DNA of 64,000 bases from JACKAQ01 sp965227145 (GTDB lineage Bacteria > Calditrichota > Calditrichia > RBG-13-44-9 > J075), in contig OZ245730.1 in NCBI GenBank assembly GCA_965227145.1, positions 5,146,001 through 5,210,000 on the forward strand, written 5' to 3'. This document shows, one piece after another, positions 49,471-58,612 of this stretch. The notes under the pieces were generated by a model that was not told the DNA's origin, searched no databases, and saw nothing but the letters and a program-made list of their open reading frames with translations. The first letter of the stretch is position 1; each line of letters begins with the position of its first letter. The position numbers and the translations under genes are program-made.

Positions 49471-51102
49471 CTATTTATTAATAACCGCATCTTCAATAAA
49501 AACAAAGCCATTGAGCTTGTGCAACGTGGTAAATGAGAAATCGGAATTGATGCGGATTTTGACGAGCTGGTTGGTGCCGTTATCGCCGATCCACAGTTGC
49601 CCGGTTGCTTCATCAACCGCAACGGCGTGCGGCGCCTGAAATGCGTAATCGCCGCTGATTTGGGTGAGCGACGCCGGATTTCCTTCCGCAAAAGCGAATA
49701 ATTTGCCATCAAACGAAACCGTGAGCACCACGTTAAACAGCCCGCCAACAGACGTGACTACCACGCTGCGCGGCAGCGCAGACAGCAGGCTGATGGGGCT
49801 CGCGTTGCGTACATATTGCGTGCCGTTCCAGTCGAACCGTTCGATCTGGCGGTCATCGCGATCCGCGAGATACAGCGGTTGGGCGATTTCGCTGCGAACA
49901 AACGGAATAATCGGAGAATTGAGGTAGGTGGTTTCCACGGAATCGGGGAAAATTTCCGCATTTTGATAGCTGATCGTATCCGGCAAACTGGCGATTGACG
50001 TGCGGGCATTCAGGCAAACCAGCCGGTTGTTGCCCTGTTCGGAAATCCAGACATCGCCGGTAGCCTGATTGATCGCCAGCCAGCGCGGTTGCCGGAATCC
50101 GTAAATGGTTTTCACAACTTCGTCGGTGAATCCGTCGATGACCGTTACCGAATTGCCGCCGACGCTGAGCGCCCAAAGCGTGCGGGTATCTTCGTGCAAC
50201 GCCAGATCGATAACTGTGGGAATGCTGCCAAAACTGGCGATCACGGTACCGGTTGCGTCCATTTTGAACACTGTTCCGGCGGCGTAATCCGCCACATAAC
50301 AGCCGAAAGAATCCTCGACATCGTTGCTGACCGCCACCGGTTTTTGGAACACGGCTGCGGATTCGAGAATTTTGATGCCGTTTGCGGTATATTTGATCAG
50401 TTTCCGGGTGCCACTATCGACCATCCAGACGCTGGCGAAATCGGAGTAGGCGAGCACTTCCAGCGTATCGCGGGTGAAAAAGTCGAGGTTGTCGGTTGCT
50501 TCCACCACAAACCGGAAAAATTCACCGGAATAGTTGCCGCCCTCCGGCGCAGTCCAGGTTGCGGTTGGGGCATCCGGGCTGCTGTGCTGCAGCGTGCCGG
50601 AATCGGGCGTTACCCAAAAACGATAACTGAGCGGATAACTTTCCGGGTCGGCGGCAGTTGCCGTCAATGCGATTTCGTTGCCGGCGAGCACAAATGCGGC
50701 ACTCGCTGCAAAGTCGCTGATTTCCGGCGGCGCGTTGCCTACCGAAATCAGCGTTTCTTCGGTGGACGATCCGCCATCAGTCGTTTTAACTACAACAGAA
50801 ACAGCTACTTGCACGGTGTCATCCGGCGCTGTCCATTCGATTTGCAAATTGCCATTTTTGACAAATTCGCCACCGGTAACTGCCCATTCTGTGGTGATTC
50901 CGGCAGTGTCCACTCCGGTAACTTCGGCAGAAATCAACTGGCTGGCGCCGATGGACGTCACCGCCGATTCGACCAGCAATTCCACCGTGGGATTCACCGG
51001 AGCCGGCGTTTCGTCATCCGAATTGAATAATTTGTCGCAGCCGGAAGCCAGCCATAACACACCTAAAATAATTACTATTTTTGAGAATTGCATATTCGAC
51101 AT
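49471..51102 (-). CDS. NHL/YncE-type beta-propeller lipoprotein
   Basis: 543 residues. Lipobox LWLASGC (near residue 22), then Ig-like segments (about 40-215, TTEWAVTGGEFV, LSYRFWVTPDSGTL) and a propeller of about six blades (215-543) with VWMVDSGTRKLIKY, CYVADYAAGTVFKMD, VWISEQGNNRLVCLN and LWIGDNGTNQLVKIR. Such proteins bind ligands or scaffold at the envelope; no enzyme site is evident. The start is Met1 or Met4 (51093), both giving the same signal peptide. Confidence 0.75.
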   Translation of the reverse strand: MSNMQFSKIVIILGVLWLASGCDKLFNSDDETPAPVNPTVELLVESAVTSIGASQLISAEVTGVDTAGITTEWAVTGGEFVKNGNLQIEWTAPDDTVQVAVSVVVKTTDGGSSTEETLISVGNAPPEISDFAASAAFVLAGNEIALTATAADPESYPLSYRFWVTPDSGTLQHSSPDAPTATWTAPEGGNYSGEFFRFVVEATDNLDFFTRDTLEVLAYSDFASVWMVDSGTRKLIKYTANGIKILESAAVFQKPVAVSNDVEDSFGCYVADYAAGTVFKMDATGTVIASFGSIPTVIDLALHEDTRTLWALSVGGNSVTVIDGFTDEVVKTIYGFRQPRWLAINQATGDVWISEQGNNRLVCLNARTSIASLPDTISYQNAEIFPDSVETTYLNSPIIPFVRSEIAQPLYLADRDDRQIERFDWNGTQYVRNASPISLLSALPRSVVVTSVGGLFNVVLTVSFDGKLFAFAEGNPASLTQISGDYAFQAPHAVAVDEATGQLWIGDNGTNQLVKIRINSDFSFTTLHKLNGFVFIEDAVINK

Positions 51103-51361
51103 CCCGTCTTTTTTTTAACGGATCCATCCGTTTTTTTCAACTTTTCGGCTTCATTATCGACGTTTCCGGAAATCGCTTGATGGATTTTTGGCAACCATCC
51201 GCATTTGAATTTCGTATTCACCGGCATGACCGGCGCATTTCCGCTAAAATCACACAATTGCAAAAAAAATTTCAAATCACGATTCGGGTGAGTATATTCA
51301 AATTGCCGCATCGACACGCATTAAATAGCGGTTGTAACAACGGTTGAAAGCACGAAACGGC

Positions 51362-52816
51362 ATGAAAACGAGCGTTAAAATCGGTCGAAAATACTGGCAT
51401 AAATTTTTGTTTATTTTTGGTTTATTGATCATTTCAAATTGCCGGTTTGGCAATGATGCCAATGAAATAAACCTGACAGAACCGCAAGTTGAAATCGATT
51501 TGCCAAAGGTTTTGGAACGCGGCAAACTGATCGCCCTCACCGGATACGATGTCACCAGCTATTTTATTTACAAAGGTCGCCCGATGGGGTTTGAGTACGA
51601 TTTGCTCAATCGCTTTGCCAATCATCTGGGCGTGGAGCTGGAAATTGTGGTTATCCGCGATCTCGACCGGCTGTTTGACGAGTTGAACAAAGGGCGCGGC
51701 GATTTGCTGGCATACAACCTGACCATCACCAAAGAGCGACAGGAACGCGTGATGTTCACCGATCACCACACGGTGGTGCGACAGGCGCTCATCCAGCGGA
51801 TGCCCAAAAACTGGCGCAACATGCCCCAATACAAAATTGACCGGATGCTGCTGCGGAATTCCATCGATCTGATCGGGAAAACCGTGCATGTGCGCAAAGG
51901 TTCGTCGTATTTCGAGCGATTGCAGAATCTGGAGCAGGAGATCGGCGGCGATATCGACATCGTGGAAGTGCCCGGCGATGTGACCACCGAGGAGCTGATC
52001 CGCCGCGTCGCCGATGGCGAAATTGAGTACACGGTTGCGGATGAAAATATCGCGTGGATCAACAGCGCGTATTACGATAACATCGATACGCAACTGTCCA
52101 TCAGCGTGCGACAGCGGATCGCATGGAGCGTTCGCAAAAACTCGCCGCTGCTCCGCGATGCCGTCAACGAGTGGCTCAGTTCAATCAAAAGCGAGCCTAC
52201 GTTCAACATCATTTATAATAAATATTACCGCAACCGCGATTTTTTCCGGCAGCGGCTGAATTTGCTGGCATCGGCGGACAGCACCGAAAAAATTTCCCCG
52301 TTCGACAGCCTGTTCCAAAAATTTTCCGCAAATATCGATTGGGATTGGCGGCTCATCGCCGCACAGGCGTATAAAGAATCGCGGTTCGATCCCAAAGCGG
52401 AATCGTGGGCCGGTGCAATGGGACTGATGCAAATTACGCCAACGCTCGCCGAGCAGTATGGCGTGGAAAATCCCTACAATCCCACAGAAAACCTGAAAGC
52501 CGGATTGCGCTATTTGCGATGGCTGGAAGATTTTTGGCAATCTATCGAAGATGCCGGCGAACGCATGAAATTTGTGCTGGCATCCTATAATGTCGGGCAG
52601 GGACACGTGCTGGATGCGCAACGCCTCGCCGAAAAATACGGCGGCAATCCCGATAGCTGGGCGGATGTTTCCGAATATCTCATCAAAAAATCGCAGCCGC
52701 AATTTTACAACGACGAAGTGGTGAAACACGGCTACTGTCGCGGCGAAGAGCCCGTGCAATACGTTCGCGATGTGCTGTATATTTACGAGCACTATTTGCG
52801 CTTCGCCGGCGAGTAA
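51362..52816 (+). CDS. mltF: Membrane-bound lytic murein transglycosylase F (MltF-like)
   Basis: 484 residues. An N-terminal lipobox-like LLIISNC (C27) is followed by a solute-binding protein family 3 domain (about 50-290; GYDVTSYFIYKGRPMGFEYDLLN, DLLAYNLTITKERQERVMFT) and an SLT domain (about 320-480) with catalytic E339 in AYKESRFDP, GAMGLMQITP and SYNVGQGHV. This is the MltF architecture; the enzyme cleaves peptidoglycan glycan strands and recycles. The ATG at 51362 is preferred to the TTG at 51344. No partner gene is adjacent. Confidence 0.9.
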   Translation: MKTSVKIGRKYWHKFLFIFGLLIISNCRFGNDANEINLTEPQVEIDLPKVLERGKLIALTGYDVTSYFIYKGRPMGFEYDLLNRFANHLGVELEIVVIRDLDRLFDELNKGRGDLLAYNLTITKERQERVMFTDHHTVVRQALIQRMPKNWRNMPQYKIDRMLLRNSIDLIGKTVHVRKGSSYFERLQNLEQEIGGDIDIVEVPGDVTTEELIRRVADGEIEYTVADENIAWINSAYYDNIDTQLSISVRQRIAWSVRKNSPLLRDAVNEWLSSIKSEPTFNIIYNKYYRNRDFFRQRLNLLASADSTEKISPFDSLFQKFSANIDWDWRLIAAQAYKESRFDPKAESWAGAMGLMQITPTLAEQYGVENPYNPTENLKAGLRYLRWLEDFWQSIEDAGERMKFVLASYNVGQGHVLDAQRLAEKYGGNPDSWADVSEYLIKKSQPQFYNDEVVKHGYCRGEEPVQYVRDVLYIYEHYLRFAGE

Positions 52817-52994
52817 TGCTCCACTCCCCTGACACAAATCTGTAACCAAACCTACATCTGTAGCTCATCAAATATTAATATTCCAAAATTACATTTCGAT
52901 CGCTTTTCGGCTGTGCGGCATCGCTGCCGGCCGCCACTCTTTGAAATTTTCACAAATTCCAAATACCATCATTAACCCCACACGGAGGATCGAA

Positions 52995-55640
52995 ATGGAT
53001 CTATTGCAACGGATACCGCAGCGGATAACCCGGATTACGCTCTCAATAATTGTGTTCGCACTGATGAGCAGCGGATTGTTCGCACAAATCAAAATACAGC
53101 TAAAACCGCTCGGCGATTACCAAACCGGATTGTTCGACGAAGGCGCGATGGAAATTGTCGCGCACGATCCGGCAACGCAGCGATTGTTTGTGGTGAACGC
53201 GTTTTCCAGCAGCGTGGATGTGCTGGACGTGAGCAATCCAAACGCACTCAATTTATTGTTTTCTATAGATTTGACGCCATACGGCAATCAGGCAAACAGC
53301 GTCGATGTTAAAAATGGCGTGCTGGTTGCGGCTGTGGAAGCAGACGACAAACAGGCACCCGGCAAAGCCGTATTTTTTGATACGGACGGCAATTATCTGA
53401 ACGATGTGACTGTCGGTGCGCTGCCGGATATGGTCACATTTTCGCCGGACGGCAACTACGTGCTCACCGCCAACGAAGGCGAGCCGAGCAGCGATTATCT
53501 GAACGATCCGGAAGGCTCTATTTCCGTGATCGATATTTCCGGCGGCATCGCATCTGCAACCGTGATGACCGCAGATTTCAGCGCGTTCAACGGCGCCGTG
53601 CTCGATGCCAGCATCCGCATTTTCGGGCCGAACGCGTCTGTTGCGCAGGATATGGAGCCGGAATACATCGCCATTTCCGATGATTCCCAAACCGCGTATG
53701 TCACCTGTCAGGAAAACAACGCGCTGGCGATTGTCGATATTCCCTCCGCAACTGTCACCGCGCTGAAAGGGCTCGGTTTCAAGGATCACATGATGCCCGG
53801 AAACGGGCTGGACGCCAGCGATCGCGATGATGCGATTAACATCGCCAATTGGCCGGTAAAAGGCTTGTATTTGCCGGATGCCATCGCGGGATTCACCCGC
53901 AACGGGATGAATTATTTGATCACCGCCAACGAAGGTGATGCCCGCGATTACGACGCGTTTGCCGAAGAAGAGCGCGTCAAAGATCTCACGCTCGATCCGA
54001 CCGCGTTCCCGAATGCGGCAGATTTGCAGGAAAACGAAGCCATCGGACGACTGACCGTAACCACCACTATGGGTGACACTGACAACGACGGCGATTACGA
54101 CGAATTGTATGTGTTCGGCGCGCGCTCGTTCACCATTTGGGCGGCGGATGGCTCGCAGGTGTTCGACAGCGGCGACCAGCTTGAGCGGATTATCGCGGAC
54201 TCGCTGCCAAACGATTTCAACGCAACAAATGATGAAAACGATACATTTGACAATCGCAGCGATAACAAAGGACCGGAGCCGGAAGGCGTGGCGATCGGCG
54301 TTATCGGCGGACGCACATTCGCGTTTATCGGATTGGAGCGCGTTGGCGGGATTGTGGTTTACGACGTCACCGATCCGCATGTGCCGGTGTTCTGCAATTA
54401 CGTGAACACCCGCGATTTCAGCGGCGATGTGGAAGCCGGCACCGCCGGAGATTCCGGGCCGGAAGGGCTGAAATTTATCCCGAAAAAAGACAGCCCGATC
54501 AACCAGCCGTTGCTGGCAGTGGCATACGAAATCAGCGGCAGCCTGCGCATTTTTGCGGTGGAAGATATCGTTTCCCCTTTCGCGCTGCTCGCTAATGACG
54601 ACATCAGCCTGAACGGGCAGAAAGATTCGTTCGGCGCGTTGCACGCCAACGATTACATCCGTTTCCACAAAGGCGCGCCGAGCACCCACACCGGCAATCT
54701 GAGCGCCGTGGAAGAAATTGAAATCGCTCGTCGCAACACCATTTACGGCAACGTTACCGCCGGCGAGGAAATTGAGAACGATGGCGATGTTTTCGGCAGC
54801 ATCGATGAAAATGCAGCCGTGCCGTTTATCGCGCTGCCGGTGCTGAATTTCGTGACCGGCGGTGCGGACATCACCGTTCCGCGACGCGGCGAACTGGAAC
54901 TCGCACCCGGCAGCTACGGCTCCGTTCAGGTAAAAGAACGCGCCACGCTGAAATTGACAACCGGCGAATATTATTTTGATGAACTGGAAATTGAGGAAGA
55001 CGCCGAACTGATCGCCGACGTAACCTGCGGCCCGGTGAGCGTTTACACCCGTTACGAGCTCGATTTTGAAAATGACAGCAAAGTGACCCTGCTCCCGCTC
55101 GGCGACAGCGAATCGCACGAACTCTATTTCTTCAGCAAACAAACCAAAGAACTGGATATCGACAGCGATGCGAAGGTTTCCGGCAGCATTATCGCGCCAT
55201 ACGCGGAAGTGGAAATCGGCGAAAAAGCCTGGTTCAAGGGCAGCATTTCCGCCGATGAAATTGTGGTGAAAAAACACGCCACTTTTGCGCCGCACGATAT
55301 GTTCATGCCTGCCGTAACCAAGCTTGGTAAAACCACCGGCGATATCGCCACTGCGATTCCGGGCAGTTACGAACTCGAACAGAACTACCCGAATCCGTTC
55401 AACCCGACCACCACCATCAGTTACCAACTGCCGGAAAATAGCACAGTTAAGCTGCAAATTTACAACATGTTGGGGCAGGTCGTAAACACGTTGGTGAGCG
55501 GCAATCAGCAAGCCGGGCGCTACACCGTCAACTGGGACGGCACATCGCAATTTGGTGAAAAAGTTGCCAGCGGCGTTTACATTTATCGCCTGCAAGCCGG
55601 TGCTTTCAGCCAAACCCGCAAAATGATGTTGTTGAAATAA
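52995..55640 (+). CDS. Large T9SS-exported choice-of-anchor I protein with a bactofilin-like repeat region
   Basis: 881 residues. Signal peptide (about 15-32), then a choice-of-anchor I domain (about 40-530) with FDEGAMEIVAHDPATQRLFVVNA, LLTANEGDARDYDAF-type repeats and GGIVVYDVTDPHVPVF. Next is a beta-solenoid stretch (about 545-770) with ARRNTIYGNVTAGEEIEND, LELAPGSYGSVQVKERA and ISADEIVVKKHATFAP, resembling bactofilin/DUF7305-like repeats. The last ~85 residues are a T9SS sorting domain (QNYPNPFNPTTT, ending RKMMLLK). GGAGG precedes the ATG. Expected at the cell surface; function unknown. Confidence 0.8.
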   Translation: MDLLQRIPQRITRITLSIIVFALMSSGLFAQIKIQLKPLGDYQTGLFDEGAMEIVAHDPATQRLFVVNAFSSSVDVLDVSNPNALNLLFSIDLTPYGNQANSVDVKNGVLVAAVEADDKQAPGKAVFFDTDGNYLNDVTVGALPDMVTFSPDGNYVLTANEGEPSSDYLNDPEGSISVIDISGGIASATVMTADFSAFNGAVLDASIRIFGPNASVAQDMEPEYIAISDDSQTAYVTCQENNALAIVDIPSATVTALKGLGFKDHMMPGNGLDASDRDDAINIANWPVKGLYLPDAIAGFTRNGMNYLITANEGDARDYDAFAEEERVKDLTLDPTAFPNAADLQENEAIGRLTVTTTMGDTDNDGDYDELYVFGARSFTIWAADGSQVFDSGDQLERIIADSLPNDFNATNDENDTFDNRSDNKGPEPEGVAIGVIGGRTFAFIGLERVGGIVVYDVTDPHVPVFCNYVNTRDFSGDVEAGTAGDSGPEGLKFIPKKDSPINQPLLAVAYEISGSLRIFAVEDIVSPFALLANDDISLNGQKDSFGALHANDYIRFHKGAPSTHTGNLSAVEEIEIARRNTIYGNVTAGEEIENDGDVFGSIDENAAVPFIALPVLNFVTGGADITVPRRGELELAPGSYGSVQVKERATLKLTTGEYYFDELEIEEDAELIADVTCGPVSVYTRYELDFENDSKVTLLPLGDSESHELYFFSKQTKELDIDSDAKVSGSIIAPYAEVEIGEKAWFKGSISADEIVVKKHATFAPHDMFMPAVTKLGKTTGDIATAIPGSYELEQNYPNPFNPTTTISYQLPENSTVKLQIYNMLGQVVNTLVSGNQQAGRYTVNWDGTSQFGEKVASGVYIYRLQAGAFSQTRKMMLLK

Positions 55641-55662
55641 AAAGTCAGGTGTGATGATAAAT

Positions 55663-55729
55663 GAGATTCCTGCCTTCGCAGGAATGACAGGTGGAATATT
55701 ATGTCACCCCTGCGAAGGCAGGGGTCTCC
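55663..55729. repeat. Paired dispersed repeats in mirror arrangement, second pair
   Basis: GAGATTCCTGCCTTCGCAGGAATGAC (55663-55688) and GTCACCCCTGCGAAGGCAGGGGTCTCC (55703-55729), opposed across 14 bases. Same layout as at 49277-49339. It lies just after the choice-of-anchor I gene stop. Confidence 0.78.
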
Positions 55730-55796
55730 TGACGGTGTTCACAATGTCATACTTAACATTTTTTTAGCTTTGACGATTGGAATTGCCACATTCAGT

Positions 55797-55837
55797 AAGC
55801 CTTGCAGATTTCATTATTCTGCAAGGCTTTCTTTTTT
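55797..55837 (+). terminator. Intrinsic terminator after the choice-of-anchor I gene
   Basis: 11-bp perfect stem AAGCCTTGCAG / CTGCAAGGCTT with an 11-base loop, followed by TCTTTTTTT. The T-tract overlaps the stop codon of the convergent gene at 55837. Confidence 0.85.
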
Positions 55838-56334
55838 TAAAATAAATTCATCCCGCTAAAATCATAATTAAAATAGCCGGATTTTTCGCCGCCAACCTTG
55901 ATCGGTAATTTGATAAACATGCCAAATTCAGACACATCGGGCGCGTCAAAAAATAAGGAATATTGAAATGCCGGGATAACCGGCGTTGCCGCAAAAACCA
56001 CGGAATACAACCCAAATTGTTTTCTGGTCAAATGAAATACCGGTCCGGCGGAAATGCCGACATAGGCAATATCCGGACTGATGTATTCAGCGCCGAGAGA
56101 AATTTTGGGATCTTCCGCCATAAAATCGAAGGTGGAATTAATGCCCCAAATCGTGTCGTCATTGCGATTCGTATAAACGAGGCTCACATCGAAGCCGAGC
56201 ACATTTTTCCCACCCTGCCCGAATGTTTTTGTGAATTTGATGCCGGGAATCAAAAAAATGCGATCGTGGGCGATCGCGGAAAATCCGCTACCTAAAATGA
56301 CCGAAATCAAAACTATCAGGCTGACATTGCGCAT
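55837..56334 (-). CDS. Putative outer-membrane protein
   Basis: 165 residues with a signal peptide (first ~22, ending AIAHDR) and then alternating beta strands (LGFDVSLVYTNRNDD, ISLGAEYISPDIAYVGISAGPVFHL, FQYSLFFDAPD) and a C-terminal NYDFSGMNLF. This suggests a small outer-membrane barrel or periplasmic beta protein. No family recognised. It is convergent with the T9SS protein gene and lies 9 bases downstream of the VapC-like toxin gene on the same strand. Confidence 0.6.
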   Translation of the reverse strand: MRNVSLIVLISVILGSGFSAIAHDRIFLIPGIKFTKTFGQGGKNVLGFDVSLVYTNRNDDTIWGINSTFDFMAEDPKISLGAEYISPDIAYVGISAGPVFHLTRKQFGLYSVVFAATPVIPAFQYSLFFDAPDVSEFGMFIKLPIKVGGEKSGYFNYDFSGMNLF

Positions 56335-56343
56335 AGTTTTTTC

Positions 56344-56724
56344 TTACGCCAAAATAAATTGGAGTTTTTTGTATTGCCGGACGAAACGATCCCGGGTGAT
56401 GAACACCAAATTTTCACAAATCGCCTGAGCAATTTGGATGCGGTCGAATGGGTCGCTGTGAATATCCGGCAGCGTTGCTAACGCAAACGAATGCTCATGC
56501 GAGATGGAAAGCGGCAGAAAATTTTCTTCCGCCAAAATTTCCGGTAATCCATCGGGAACCACAAGTTTTCCCAACTGTTTCTTGATCACGATTTCCCAAA
56601 TGACCGCACTGCTGACAAACACTATATTATCAATATTTTCAATGATTTGCCGCGATTCATCGGACAACTTTCCGGGGTCATCCAACCACCACAACAGCAC
56701 ATGCGTATCAATCATTACCCTCAT
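56344..56724 (-). CDS. VapC-type PIN toxin
   Basis: 126 residues. The PIN acidic residues are in MIDTHVLLWWLDD (D6), VIWEIVIKKQLGKL, HSDPFDRIQIAQA and ITRDRFV, the full VapC signature. It is an RNase of a type II toxin-antitoxin system. The start overlaps the stop of the Phd/YefM-like antitoxin by 4 bases (56721-56724), so translation is coupled. It is distinct from the PIN/RHH pair at 36182. Confidence 0.9.
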   Translation of the reverse strand: MRVMIDTHVLLWWLDDPGKLSDESRQIIENIDNIVFVSSAVIWEIVIKKQLGKLVVPDGLPEILAEENFLPLSISHEHSFALATLPDIHSDPFDRIQIAQAICENLVFITRDRFVRQYKKLQFILA

Positions 56725-56963
56725 GGCCGGTTTCCCTGAAAAGCGTCGGAAATATCCTCCGGCAATGTCTCAAAATCATCCGCTATCGCAATTTTTCCGC
56801 GCCATTGCCCGCCTTTGCGCGTCGTTTTTTGACCGGAAATCAAAGCCGTTAAACGAACCAGCGGTTTGTTGCGCTTTCCGATAATCACTTCTTTCCCGGC
56901 CAACGCATCCTCAACCAGTTTGGACAATTGTGCTTTGGCATCGGCGATATTTATTATTTCCAT
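56721..56963 (-). CDS. Phd/YefM-family antitoxin
   Basis: 80 residues. MEIINIADAKAQLSKLVEDALAGKEVIIGKRNKPLVRLTAL is the Phd/YefM N-terminal DNA-binding fold (written here in full only to mark the domain; the key residues are NIADAKAQLSKLV and the GKEVII turn). The acidic C-terminus (DDFETLPEDISDAF) covers the VapC toxin. A 9-bp inverted repeat and AAGGAGG lie just upstream of its ATG, so self-repression is likely. Confidence 0.88.
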   Translation of the reverse strand: MEIINIADAKAQLSKLVEDALAGKEVIIGKRNKPLVRLTALISGQKTTRKGGQWRGKIAIADDFETLPEDISDAFQGNRP

Positions 56964-56972
56964 TATTGCCTC

Positions 56973-57001
56973 CTTAACTTGGTCAACATGGTCAAGTTAA
57001 G
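56973..57001 (-). promoter_or_regulatory. Operator of the Phd/VapC pair
   Basis: CTTAACTTG / CAAGTTAAG, 9-bp inverted arms separated by 11 bases, within CTTAACTTGACCATGTTGACCAAG (read on the minus strand) that also has a TTGACC direct repeat. It ends 9 bases before the antitoxin ATG and its Shine-Dalgarno. Confidence 0.6.
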
Positions 57002-57104
57002 CGGATTTTGTTGAGAATGCAACTGTTCAAACCTTCGGTTTTTATATTTGGCACTACTGGTAATTTTGTGGAAAAATGAGTTGCCAAATTACCGGGTAAA
57101 TGTC

Positions 57105-57129
57105 ATTCCCGCGTATATTTAGCGGGAAT
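57105..57129. repeat. Short hairpin repeat
   Basis: ATTCCCGC and GCGGGAAT arms around a 9-base loop, flanked by GTC and CC as in the GTCATTCC...GGAATC repeat style. Probably a degenerate member of the dispersed hairpin repeats. Confidence 0.5.
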
Positions 57130-57310
57130 CCACAGCGCGCGATCCGGACTGCCGCGAAAAACCTGCGGGAGTGATATTGTGTATCACAAAATTCCCGATA
57201 ATGCAGGCGTTTAAATTTTTCCTCGATCGCCTCCAAAAAATTATCCATTGTATTTTTGACAGGCGACGTCTAATTTCCGTGGTTGTCACAAAACAAAAGG
57301 CGGGAAGATA

Positions 57311-58483
57311 ATGAGCAACAAACCCAATACAACTGCGGTTCGCACGCAGGCGGAGCGTTCGCAATTCCGGGAACATTCCGTGCCGCTGTATCTCACATCC
57401 AGCTTTGTTTTTGAGAATGCCGAGCAAGCCCGGGCGCTGTTCGCCGATGAAATCGACGGGAATATTTACTCGCGATTTTCCAATCCTAACGTGTCCGAGT
57501 TTATCGATAAAATGTGCAAAATGGAAAAATGCGAAGCCGGTTTCGCGTTTGCCACGGGCATGGCGGCGGTGTTCGGCAGTCTGGGCGCGCTGCTGCAACA
57601 GGGCGATCATGTGCTGGCGTCGCGCTCGCTGTTTGGCTCCACCCATCAGATTTTCACCAAAATTTTGCCGAAATGGGGCATCTCCCATACGTATGTGGAT
57701 GCGGACAAACCACAGGATTGGGAGAAACATCTGCAGGAAAACACCAAAATGGTGTTCGCGGAATCACCCTCCAATCCCGCGCTGGAAGTGCTGGATCTGG
57801 AATTTATCGGAAAATTTGCCGACGCTAACAACCTTGTTTTTAACGTAGATAACTGCTTCGCCACACCGGTGATCCAAAATCCGGTGGATTACGGCGCGCA
57901 TCTGGTGACGCACTCGGCAACCAAATTTATCGACGGGCAGGGGCGCGTGCTCGGCGGGGTTGTGGTTGGCACAAAAGAGCTGATTGCAGAAATCCGTTTT
58001 TTCGCGCGGCAAACCGGTCCGGCGATGTCCCCGTTCAACGCGTGGGTGCTCTCCAAAAGCCTGGAAACGCTCTCGCTGCGGATGGAGCGCCACTGCGCCA
58101 GCGCATTTCACATTGCCCGGGAACTGGACGGACATGCGGAACTCGATTTCGTGAAATACCCGTTTTTACCATCGCATCCGCAGCACGAACTCGCCCGCAA
58201 ACAAATGAAAATGGGCGGCGGTTTGGTGACGTTCAATGTGAACGGCGGTTACGAGCGCGCTAAACGCTTCATCGACAGCGTGCAGCTGTGTTCGATCACC
58301 GCAAATTTGGGCGACTCCCGCACAATTGTCACGCATCCGGCATCCACCACGCACTCAAAATTGAGCGACGCGGAGCGCGAAGCTGTGGGCATTTTTCCGG
58401 GATTGATCCGCGTTTCAGTCGGGCTGGAAGATGTGTCGGACATCCTCGCGGACATTCTGCAGGCGCTGGAACAATCAAAATGA
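57311..58483 (+). CDS. metZ: O-succinylhomoserine sulfhydrylase (trans-sulfuration family)
   Basis: 390 residues, a PLP-dependent enzyme of the Cys/Met metabolism fold. The PLP lysine is K205 in HSATKFIDGQGRVLGG; other family motifs are SRFSNPN (~55), ATGMAA near 82, FAESPSNP at ~149 and TPVIQNP. It makes homocysteine from O-succinylhomoserine and sulfide; the match to MetZ rather than MetB or CGS is by overall pattern. Its leader carries no recognised riboswitch. Followed by OsmC after 130 bases on the same strand. Confidence 0.85.
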   Translation: MSNKPNTTAVRTQAERSQFREHSVPLYLTSSFVFENAEQARALFADEIDGNIYSRFSNPNVSEFIDKMCKMEKCEAGFAFATGMAAVFGSLGALLQQGDHVLASRSLFGSTHQIFTKILPKWGISHTYVDADKPQDWEKHLQENTKMVFAESPSNPALEVLDLEFIGKFADANNLVFNVDNCFATPVIQNPVDYGAHLVTHSATKFIDGQGRVLGGVVVGTKELIAEIRFFARQTGPAMSPFNAWVLSKSLETLSLRMERHCASAFHIARELDGHAELDFVKYPFLPSHPQHELARKQMKMGGGLVTFNVNGGYERAKRFIDSVQLCSITANLGDSRTIVTHPASTTHSKLSDAEREAVGIFPGLIRVSVGLEDVSDILADILQALEQSK

Positions 58484-58612
58484 TGTGCCGTATGCATTAG
58501 CAAGTCTTATCAAATTTAAGCCGCCAAAACATGATCGCCGCCGTATAGTATTTGTAACAGAAACAATAGCTTAACATCAATTTTTAACTCTAATTTTAAA
58601 AAAGGGAATTTC

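Larger units (their letters stand above)
56964..57310. other. Intergenic region upstream of the VapBC pair and of metZ
   Basis: 347 bases between divergent genes. It contains the antitoxin operator (56973-57001), an 8-bp hairpin (ATTCCCGC/GCGGGAAT, 57105-57129) of the repeat type, and the leader of the metZ gene. A promoter for metZ was not confidently found (TTGACA at 57256 has no good -10). Confidence 0.5.

Noticed and set aside
53253..55613. Long open frame (786 codons) opposite the choice-of-anchor I gene
   Set aside because: It mirrors the true gene, has no signal peptide or family motif, and would need a start inside the real protein.
27933..55729. CRISPR array
   Set aside because: The repeats are thousands of bases apart, palindromic and have no spacer pattern.
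57256..57290. metZ promoter with TTGACA at 57256
   Set aside because: No -10 hexamer at the right distance.
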